DNA of 6,706 nucleotides from Lentimicrobiaceae bacterium (GTDB lineage Bacteria > Bacteroidota > Bacteroidia > Bacteroidales > WCHB1-69), in contig WQWP01000122.1 of assembly GCA_009787485.1 (NCBI GenBank), positions 1-6,706 of the forward strand. Reading direction: 5' to 3'. Below are positions 1 to 4,705 of the stretch, in pieces. The stretch's first letter is position 1. Every line of letters begins with the position of its first letter. The notes below the pieces were generated by a model. That model saw only the letters and a program-made list of their open reading frames with translations. It had not been told where the DNA came from and searched no databases. The position numbers were made by a program, and so were the translations under genes.

Positions 1-136
1 AAATTTCAATTTTTGATGGTTAAAAATGAGGGAGGTTACTTTTTAAAAATGCTAATTTTTGAATGTAAGCAATTGAATCACAATGGCAAAAAACTAAAAT
101 TAGATTTTAATCGGACAATAGTGTAAAATTATTATT

Positions 137-742
137 ATGAAAAAAATTGTACTTGCATTATTATTCGTTTTCATAACATCTTTTGCGTTTGCCCAAGATG
201 TTATTATTACCAAAGAAGGAAATAAAATTGAATCCAAAGTTTTGGAAATCAATGAATTTGACATTAAATACAAAAGCTTTGAGAACCTTGATGGTCCTGT
301 TTACACCATGAAGAAAACCGAGATTGCTACTATTATGTATGAAGGCGGGCAAGTGGATGTTTTTAATCTGGATATGAACACTGCTCCGGTGCAACAAGTT
401 ACTCCAAATAATACAATTTATTATACCCAAGCAGATTATGAGAAAGCGAAGCGATTGAGAGATGCAGGAATTGGTTGTTTTGTGGGCGGTATGGCGGCAG
501 GTACCATAGGTTGCATCTTGATTGTTGCTGGTGCTTGGAGCCTTAATGGCTTTCCGATTCTTGCAGGTGGAGTATTACTCTATGCCAGTATTCCTGTTAC
601 AATTGCCGGTATTGTTATGTGGCCGGTCGGGCAATCCCGAATGAATACGATAAGGCGATTTAATCCCAATGGTTTTTCTTTATTTGAAAATGAAAAAGTG
701 CAGTTGAATTTGGCGGGTAATGGGCTTAGGTTGAATTTTTGA
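137..742 (+). CDS. Secreted/membrane protein of unknown function with signal peptide and two glycine-rich hydrophobic segments
   Basis: This 201-aa protein has no function I recognise. Residues 1-19 form a clear Sec signal peptide: two lysines, a hydrophobic core and a likely cut in AFA|QD, which supports the ATG at 137. Residues 20-76 look like a small beta-rich domain (KEGNKIESKVLEI, then YK at 45-46, then DGPVY at 52-56). I recall similar N-terminal domains from other exported Bacteroidota proteins, but cannot verify that here. A polar linker (about 77-108) leads to two hydrophobic, glycine-rich segments, about 110-134 and 139-162, probably a transmembrane hairpin. The last 40 residues are polar and end in GLRLNF. 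The location is inferred to be the envelope, more likely the inner membrane because of the two helices. Upstream DNA is A/T-rich with no Shine-Dalgarno site and no convincing promoter. The gene converges with lipA across a shared hairpin. The reading frame is secure; the role is unknown. Confidence 0.85.
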   Translation: MKKIVLALLFVFITSFAFAQDVIITKEGNKIESKVLEINEFDIKYKSFENLDGPVYTMKKTEIATIMYEGGQVDVFNLDMNTAPVQQVTPNNTIYYTQADYEKAKRLRDAGIGCFVGGMAAGTIGCILIVAGAWSLNGFPILAGGVLLYASIPVTIAGIVMWPVGQSRMNTIRRFNPNGFSLFENEKVQLNLAGNGLRLNF

Positions 743-748
743 TTTTAA

Positions 749-807
749 TCACGCAAAGACGCGAAGACGCAAAGTTTTTATCTCTGCGTCTTTGCGCCTT
801 TGCGTGA
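749..807. repeat. Octamer-built inverted repeat (26-bp arms, 7-nt loop); probable bidirectional terminator
   Basis: The left arm (749-774) contains three tandem octamers: ACGCAAAG, ACGCGAAG, ACGCAAAG (751-774). The right arm (782-807) contains CTCTGCGT, CTTTGCGC, CTTTGCGT (782-805). The arms are complementary at 23 of 26 positions, around the loop TTTTTAT (775-781). Read as RNA from the minus strand, two of the three mismatches become G-U pairs. From the plus strand one does. It lies between two convergent genes, where a stem like this would plausibly stop transcription from both sides, although there is no long U-tract right after either arm. From memory, intergenic repeats built from CGCAAAGA-type units are common in Bacteroidota genomes, so this is probably one copy of a dispersed family. 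The right arm overlaps the coding end of lipA. Confidence 0.8.
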
Positions 808-1644
808 ATTCGTAATTTTATCCGACATATAGGAAGACCGCACCAACGGCGCACTCTCCACATGCCTATACCCCAATTCTAAAGCATACATCTTATAATC
901 ATCAAACTGTTCCGGCGTAACATACTCCGCAACCGCAATATTATTCTTAGTAGGCTGCAAATACTGCCCGATAGTAACAATGGAAGTCCCCCCATTTCGC
1001 GCATCCGCCAAGGTTTGGCGCACTTCTTGTTCAGTTTCCCCAAGTCCAACCATGATGCCCGTTTTGGCTAATATTCCTGAAGCTGCAATTTGCCTTAAGG
1101 TTTCCAAACTGTTTTTGTAAGTAGCTTTGCTTCTGATTAATGGCGTTAACCGTTCTACTGTTTCTAAGTTATGCCCGATAATATTCGGTTTAAAGTCGAT
1201 TAAAGTCGAAAGTAATTCGTTTTGATAATCCGGGATTAGCAATTCGATGATAGTGTTCGGATTTCGTTCGCGTATTTTACGCACGGTTTCTGCCCAGTGC
1301 GTCGCGCCTTTATCCGGTAAATCATCTCTGTCTACAGAAGTTATAACACAATGTTTGAGCTTCATTAAGAACACGCTTTCTGCCACTTTTTCCGGCTCCG
1401 AATGATCTAACGGCAGCGGTTTTCCCGATTTTGTGGCGCAAAACTTGCAACTTCGCGTACAAATATCGCCCATAATCATGAACGTGGCGGTTCCTCTACT
1501 CCAGCACTCACATTGATTCGGACATTTGCCACTGCTGCAAATAGTATGTAAATGATTTTCAGCGACAATCTTCTTCACGAAAGCAAAGTTTTCCGTATTT
1601 TCGATTTTTATTTTTAACCAATCGGGTTTGCGTACAATGTTCAT
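778..1644 (-). CDS. lipA: Lipoyl synthase (radical SAM)
   Basis: LipA inserts two sulfur atoms into octanoyl groups carried on lipoyl domains of 2-oxoacid dehydrogenases and the glycine cleavage H protein. It is a cytoplasmic S-adenosylmethionine radical enzyme. All hallmarks are visible in the 288-aa product. The auxiliary cluster motif CX4CX5C is at Cys36, Cys41 and Cys47 (with an extra Cys45). The radical SAM motif CX3CX2C is at Cys62, Cys66 and Cys69. The C-terminal RSSY is at 269-272; its serine ligates the auxiliary cluster in characterised LipA. Length is typical of the family. The ATG at 1644 lies about 15 bases beyond a TAnnTTTG element on the same strand. No lipB or lplA is in the window. 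One oddity: the last nine residues (SRKGAKTQR) and the stop codon are encoded by the intergenic inverted repeat, so the native end was probably around residue 276-279. Identification is close to certain. Confidence 0.97.
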   Translation of the reverse strand: MNIVRKPDWLKIKIENTENFAFVKKIVAENHLHTICSSGKCPNQCECWSRGTATFMIMGDICTRSCKFCATKSGKPLPLDHSEPEKVAESVFLMKLKHCVITSVDRDDLPDKGATHWAETVRKIRERNPNTIIELLIPDYQNELLSTLIDFKPNIIGHNLETVERLTPLIRSKATYKNSLETLRQIAASGILAKTGIMVGLGETEQEVRQTLADARNGGTSIVTIGQYLQPTKNNIAVAEYVTPEQFDDYKMYALELGYRHVESAPLVRSSYMSDKITNSRKGAKTQR

Positions 1645-1658
1645 TTCTAAAATTTGCG

Positions 1659-1666
1659 CAAAATTA
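1659..1666 (-). promoter_or_regulatory. Probable lipA promoter, -7 element
   Basis: Read on the minus strand this is TAATTTTG, an exact match to the Bacteroidota -7 consensus TAnnTTTG, ending 14 bases before the lipA start codon. No TTTG/TTG -33 element is found at the usual 19-21 base spacing. A TTTG on this strand (1694-1697) is about 27 bases away, which is too far. The predicted 5' leader would be only about 10 bases. Confidence 0.5.
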
Positions 1667-1689
1667 TAGCTTTATTTTTTCATTACCCC

Positions 1690-1720
1690 TTGACAAATCT
1701 ATTTTTTGATTGTATATTTG
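1690..1720 (+). promoter_or_regulatory. Bacteroidota-type promoter for the small membrane-protein pair
   Basis: TTG at 1690-1692 and TATATTTG at 1713-1720 are separated by 20 bases. This matches the Bacteroidota housekeeping promoter (TTTG/TTG, 19-21 bases, TAnnTTTG). Transcription would begin near 1725-1727, downstream of the in-frame ATG at 1654 and upstream of the ATG at 1756. This therefore decides the start of the next gene. It is divergent from the lipA promoter, with about 46 bases between the two -7 elements. Confidence 0.65.
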
Positions 1721-1755
1721 CCGCACTAATTACTCCTCCTCAAACTCACTTTACT

Positions 1756-2004
1756 ATGGAAACTACAGAAGTTTTACACATTGAAAATCAAACAAATAAA
1801 AAAGAAACAAAAAACACAGAGCAGGATGATACTAAAAGCAGATTGAGTAATTTTTGTTTAGATGTTGCGAAATATACGCTTACAGGTATATTTTTCACGT
1901 CGATAGTTGGTTTGATAAAAAGTGAAACTTGGGCGATTCTATTTAGCATGTTTATGGTAACTATTTTTATGTCAATTGGAATAACTTTAAATAAACTCAA
2001 ATAA
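1756..2004 (+). CDS. Small two-helix membrane protein, 82 aa, unknown function
   Basis: This hypothetical protein begins MET TEV. It has a charged, Lys/Glu/Asn-rich cytoplasmic-looking head (1-30), then SRLSNFCLDVAKY leading into a first hydrophobic segment (about 38-54), a short KSETW turn, and a second hydrophobic segment (about 58-78) ending in NKLK. The open frame extends back to an ATG at 1654. That start is rejected because it lies upstream of the promoter at 1690-1720, overlaps the lipA promoter, and would add 34 residues encoded by promoter DNA. The layout (short polar head, 'DVAKY.LTG', two helices) recalls small DUF-type membrane proteins of Bacteroidota such as DUF6722, a resemblance from memory that needs a profile search. 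It is followed after 2 bases by another tiny membrane protein, so the two are surely co-transcribed. Confidence 0.75.
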   Translation: METTEVLHIENQTNKKETKNTEQDDTKSRLSNFCLDVAKYTLTGIFFTSIVGLIKSETWAILFSMFMVTIFMSIGITLNKLK

Positions 2005-2006
2005 TT

Positions 2007-2138
2007 ATGGATGCTTTTTTTGAAAATTTTGATCCCTTATACGGCTACCTTGGCGTAGGATTTTGCTATCTTTTTGCGCTCGGCTTGTTTATATGCATAA
2101 AAACAAAAAAAGGCAGAAAATTCTTAGGAATAGAATAA
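2007..2138 (+). CDS. Very small single-helix membrane protein, 43 aa, unknown function
   Basis: The ATG at 2007 comes 2 bases after the stop of the 82-aa gene, and the frame runs 43 codons to TAA at 2136-2138. The product has an acidic, aromatic N-terminus (MDAFFENFDPLYGY), one hydrophobic helix (about 12-31: LGVGFCYLFALGLFICI) and a strongly basic tail (KTKKGRKF), ending LGIE. This is a textbook small membrane protein with the N-terminus probably outside and the positive tail inside. It is too short for a usual length cut-off and easily missed. The tight spacing, clean membrane topology and stop codon shortly before the next promoter support it as real. No function is assigned. It probably works with, or is regulated with, the preceding 82-aa protein. 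Confidence 0.7.
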   Translation: MDAFFENFDPLYGYLGVGFCYLFALGLFICIKTKKGRKFLGIE

Positions 2139-2162
2139 GTTCGATTCTTACCGGCGAATTAC

Positions 2163-2170
2163 TATCTTTG
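2163..2170 (+). promoter_or_regulatory. -7 promoter element abutting the lipoprotein start codon
   Basis: TATCTTTG matches TAnnTTTG exactly and ends 4 bases before the ATG at 2175. A partial -33 element, TTCG (2140-2143), lies 19 bases upstream. If transcription starts a few bases past the element, as in characterised Bacteroides promoters, the mRNA would be leaderless or nearly so. Confidence 0.5.
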
Positions 2171-2174
2171 CCGC

Positions 2175-2684
2175 ATGAAAAAAATCATCTGTTTCGGAAT
2201 TGTTTTGGTCGTTTTTTTGTGTGCGTGCAGAAGACCGGAACAATTTCCCATTATTCCTGAAATAAAACTTATTAGCTTTGACACATACCCAACTACAGAT
2301 ACTACTAACGGAGCTATTCTTGTTTTCTATTTTCAAGACGGAGACGGAGATCTTGGATTAAATAATACGGATAATCGCCCTCCGTTTGACACAGCATCTA
2401 TTTATTATTACAACTTTTTTTGTGATTATTACGAAAAACGAAACGGTATTTTTGAAATCGTTGACTCTGTTGAAACTCAGGTCGGCATTCAGCCTTTTAA
2501 TTTTAATGCACGCATTCCCCGATTATCTTATTTACCTGAAGAATCAATTAGTGGAGAAATATATATAAAAATGCCTTTCTACTTCTTTGACACGGCACCT
2601 GACACTACTCAAATTAAATTTTATATCGTTGATAGAAAACTACATCATAGTAATATTGAAGAAGCAATTATGATTAAGAAATAA
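2175..2684 (+). CDS. Small exported lipoprotein with acidic DGDGD motif, unknown function
   Basis: The 169-aa product starts with a lipoprotein signal: MKK, a hydrophobic stretch, then the lipobox LCAC with the lipidated cysteine at position 18. This fixes the ATG at 2175. The residues after Cys18 (RRPEQ) do not show an obvious acidic surface-export signal, so the membrane and face are not decided. The mature part looks beta-rich. It contains DGDGDLGL (55-62), an Asp-rich loop that resembles calcium-binding DxDxDG loops, followed by NTDNRPPF. Near the C-terminus is DRKLHHSN (153-160). I recall the pairing of DGDGDxGL with DRxLxxSN from a family of uncharacterised Bacteroidota lipoproteins, with no known role. 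Calcium binding is only an inference from the motif. It may be co-transcribed with nadC 82 bases downstream, since no promoter is visible between them. Confidence 0.85.
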   Translation: MKKIICFGIVLVVFLCACRRPEQFPIIPEIKLISFDTYPTTDTTNGAILVFYFQDGDGDLGLNNTDNRPPFDTASIYYYNFFCDYYEKRNGIFEIVDSVETQVGIQPFNFNARIPRLSYLPEESISGEIYIKMPFYFFDTAPDTTQIKFYIVDRKLHHSNIEEAIMIKK

Positions 2685-2687
2685 AGC

Positions 2688-2723
2688 ACGCAGATGACGC
2701 AGATGAAACAGATTTTCGCAGAT
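2688..2723. repeat. CAGAT-phased short tandem repeat after the lipoprotein gene
   Basis: Four CAGAT pentamers start at 2691, 2700, 2709 and 2719, so the period is 9-10 bases. The first two belong to perfect ACGCAGATG nonamers (2688-2705) and the rest have drifted. The repeat starts 3 bases after the stop codon and does not form a strong hairpin. Similar ACGCAGATGACGCAGAT stretches occur, from memory, between genes in other Bacteroidota. Confidence 0.7.
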
Positions 2724-2725
2724 AT

Positions 2726-2761
2726 AAATCTTAAATTTTAAATCTTTAAATTTTTAAATCT
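2726..2761. repeat. AAATCT/AAATTT low-complexity tract before nadC
   Basis: Five units of the form AAAT(C/T)T begin at 2726, 2733, 2740, 2748 and 2756, with C and T alternating at the fifth base and a period of 7-8. The tract is pure A/T apart from the three C residues and ends 5 bases before the nadC start. It may keep the translation start region unstructured. No promoter consensus is found in it. Confidence 0.6.
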
Positions 2762-2766
2762 AAAGT

Positions 2767-3606
2767 ATGAATATAGCCGAAATTATTAAAAAAGCCCTTC
2801 AAGAAGACATCGGTAGCGGCGACCACTCCTCGCTTGCCGCTATTCCCGAAGATGCCAAAGGGAAAATGAAACTGCTGGCGAAAGAAAACGGCATTATCGC
2901 CGGCATTGAAGTAGCCAAAGAAGTGCTGAGACAAATAGACCTTTCTATTTCTATAAAATGCTTTAAAAAAGATGGCGATGAAATTACGTTAGGAGAGGTC
3001 GTGTTTGAATTGGAGGGTTTGGCGCGAAGTATGCTCACCGCAGAAAGAACACTGCTCAATTTTATACAACGTATGAGCGGCATTGCCACTGCCTCTAAAC
3101 GATATGTGGATGCCATAAAAGGTACAAAAACAAAGATTTTAGACACACGTAAAACGACCCCCAACCTGAGAGAACTTGAAAAATATGCCGTAAAAACCGG
3201 AGGCGCCGAAAACCATCGTTTCGGACTGCACGATATGATTATGTTGAAAGACAACCATATTGATTTTGCAGGCGGCATTGAAAAAGCCATTGATGACACG
3301 CACGAATACTTGAAAAAGAACGATTTGAATTTGAAAATCGAAATTGAAACCCGCACATTGGAGGAAGTAAAACGTGTAGTAAAACACGGAAAGATAGACA
3401 GAATTATGTTGGATAATTTTACGCCCGAACAAATAGAAGCAGCTTTAGTATTGATTGATGGAAAGTATGAAACCGAGGCTTCCGGCGGCATCACGCTGGC
3501 AAATATCAAAGAATACGCACAAACCGGAGTAGATTACATCTCTATCGGCGCTTTAACGCATCACATAAAAAGTTTAGATTTAAGTTTAAAATTCACTGCC
3601 CGGTAA
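2767..3606 (+). CDS. nadC: Nicotinate-nucleotide pyrophosphorylase (carboxylating), quinolinate phosphoribosyltransferase
   Basis: NadC converts quinolinate and PRPP to nicotinate mononucleotide, CO2 and pyrophosphate. This is the step where the de novo pathway joins NAD synthesis, and it takes place in the cytoplasm. The 279-aa length is normal. Family motifs are intact: N-terminal EDIGSGDHSS (13-22); TAERTLLNFIQRMSGIAT (91-108) with Arg94; LDTRKTTP (125-132) with Arg128 and Lys129; GGAENHRFGLHD (145-156) with His150 and Arg151; MLKDNH (159-164) with Lys161; EIET (192-195); MLDN (214-217); and the phosphate-binding region SGGIT...ISIGALTH (239-265). By alignment from memory these match the substrate-binding Arg, Lys and His residues of characterised enzymes. 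Its usual partners nadA and nadB are not in the window. The stop codon overlaps the start of the next gene by one base (TAATG), so the two are almost certainly one transcript. Identification is secure. Confidence 0.97.
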   Translation: MNIAEIIKKALQEDIGSGDHSSLAAIPEDAKGKMKLLAKENGIIAGIEVAKEVLRQIDLSISIKCFKKDGDEITLGEVVFELEGLARSMLTAERTLLNFIQRMSGIATASKRYVDAIKGTKTKILDTRKTTPNLRELEKYAVKTGGAENHRFGLHDMIMLKDNHIDFAGGIEKAIDDTHEYLKKNDLNLKIEIETRTLEEVKRVVKHGKIDRIMLDNFTPEQIEAALVLIDGKYETEASGGITLANIKEYAQTGVDYISIGALTHHIKSLDLSLKFTAR

Positions 3607-4595
3607 TGCTGCAATCGAAAATCTCTTTCAAAGTTCGTACATGGTGGGCTGCTTTTGTCCAACGCCCGTTTATACATAGATCTATTACGTTTATGAAACA
3701 GTTGGTGCTTCCTGGGTTTCAAAAAATTCCCTTTTGGGATGTGATGAAATTCTTTGTAGAGTCGTTGGCACGAGGCATCTTTTTTCAGCGGGCAGCCGCT
3801 ATGACCTACTACATCTTTATAGCGTCCATTCCATTATTTATGGCATTAATTGCACTGTTGTCATTTATGGGACCTCAGTTGCAAGCCAATCTGTTAGAGT
3901 TTATACACGAAGCCGTTCCCGAATATTTATGGCCCGCCGTGCATAAAATTGTGGATGGTTTAGTGCAGCATCATAGCGGAACTATTTTATATCTATCACT
4001 TACTTTGGGTATTTATCTTACTTTTTTAAGCGTTAATGCTATTGTAACAACTTTAAACATAAGTTGTTTTGATATTGAACGGCGCAAAGGCATCAAACAG
4101 CTTCCCATTAGTTTTGTCATGGTAGTTGTTTTTTTAACCGTGATTATTGCTGCATGCGGTATTTTTATCGGCGCTTCTTTATTGGTAAATTATCTGGCAA
4201 TCACTGTCTTCGGATCTGAAATCTTAGCCCAGTATATTATTGCTTTTATAAAATGGTTGATGTTATTTGTACTGCTTTACCTGTTTTTGGCGGCACTATT
4301 TTATTTTGCGCCCTATAACAAAAAGCATTTCAGATTTTTCTCTACCGGCGCATCGTTTTCTACGATCCTGTTAGTTATGCTGTTATATGCTTTGAATTTT
4401 TATTTTTCAAATTTTTCCGCTTATAATTTAATATATGGCTCTATTGGCGCTTTGCTCCTCATTATGTTATGGCTGTACTGGAGTTGCATGGCAATTCTCA
4501 TTGGCTTCGACCTCAATGTAAGTATCTCTGTAGCTAAAGATCAACGAAAAAATGAACATGAAAAACTAAGAATTATAAGCGTTGTTAGAGAATAA
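3606..4595 (+). CDS. YihY/BrkB family inner-membrane protein
   Basis: The 329-aa product is a polytopic membrane protein of the YihY/virulence factor BrkB family. The family was once called ribonuclease BN by mistake; its molecular role is unsettled, and BrkB was linked to serum resistance in Bordetella. An amphipathic N-terminus (1-55) is followed by the family's first helix with RAAAMTYYIFIASIPL (62-77). Further hydrophobic segments lie near 125-148, 168-197, 211-235 and 245-268. The last helix carries the signature YGSIGA (277-282), WLYWS (289-293) and GFDLN (300-304). The family more often has Glu where Asp302 stands, to my recollection. The C-terminal tail is short and charged. The ATG at 3606 shares its A with the nadC stop, so translational coupling is likely. 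No functional link between NAD synthesis and YihY is established. Family assignment is firm; function is not. Confidence 0.92.
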   Translation: MLQSKISFKVRTWWAAFVQRPFIHRSITFMKQLVLPGFQKIPFWDVMKFFVESLARGIFFQRAAAMTYYIFIASIPLFMALIALLSFMGPQLQANLLEFIHEAVPEYLWPAVHKIVDGLVQHHSGTILYLSLTLGIYLTFLSVNAIVTTLNISCFDIERRKGIKQLPISFVMVVVFLTVIIAACGIFIGASLLVNYLAITVFGSEILAQYIIAFIKWLMLFVLLYLFLAALFYFAPYNKKHFRFFSTGASFSTILLVMLLYALNFYFSNFSAYNLIYGSIGALLLIMLWLYWSCMAILIGFDLNVSISVAKDQRKNEHEKLRIISVVRE

Positions 4596-4611
4596 TTTAT
4601 TTTTTTACCAA

Positions 4612-4627
4612 TTTATTTTAAAATAAA
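4612..4627. promoter_or_regulatory. Perfect 16-bp A/T palindrome in the -33 region
   Basis: TTTATTTTAAAATAAA is a perfect 8+8 palindrome with no loop, 17 bases after the YihY stop codon and 11 bases before the -7 element of the next gene. It has no spacer, so it is a poor hairpin. A protein-binding site over the -33 region, or chance in A/T-rich DNA, are the alternatives. No sequence-level evidence decides between them. Confidence 0.35.
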
Positions 4628-4638
4628 ACAAAAATTTA

Positions 4639-4646
4639 TATTTTTG
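4639..4646 (+). promoter_or_regulatory. -7 promoter element for the Asp-box T9SS protein gene
   Basis: TATTTTTG matches TAnnTTTG exactly and is followed by CAC. The -33 region (about 4615-4619) is A/T-only with no TTTG. The predicted 5' leader is about 55 bases and A/T-rich, with no ribosome-binding site. The presence of a separate promoter fits a gene transcribed apart from nadC and the YihY gene. Confidence 0.55.
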
Positions 4647-4705
4647 CACACTTGTTAAATAACGAAAATTGAAAACCTTAATTTATTAACCAAAATTTTT
4701 TAATT

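Noticed and set aside
53..108. Candidate promoter for the first gene (AATTTTTG ending at 61; TAGATTTT at 101-108)
   Set aside because: Each misses one conserved base of TAnnTTTG and neither has a TTTG at proper spacing, so neither is better than chance in this A/T-rich stretch.
749..807. CRISPR-like or mobile-element end
   Set aside because: The octamers are contiguous with no spacers, and no transposase or target-site duplication is visible nearby.
1654..1755. N-terminal extension of the 82-aa membrane protein from an ATG at 1654
   Set aside because: The promoter for this gene (1690-1720) lies downstream of that ATG, and the extension overlaps the lipA promoter DNA.
2063..2260. 65-codon plus-strand frame
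   Set aside because: It overlaps the 43-aa membrane protein and the lipoprotein gene in another frame and has no recognisable features.
2799..3509. 236-codon open frame on the minus strand
   Set aside because: It lies entirely inside nadC, whose motifs are unmistakable. The translation is Ser/Phe-rich low-quality sequence typical of an antisense shadow.
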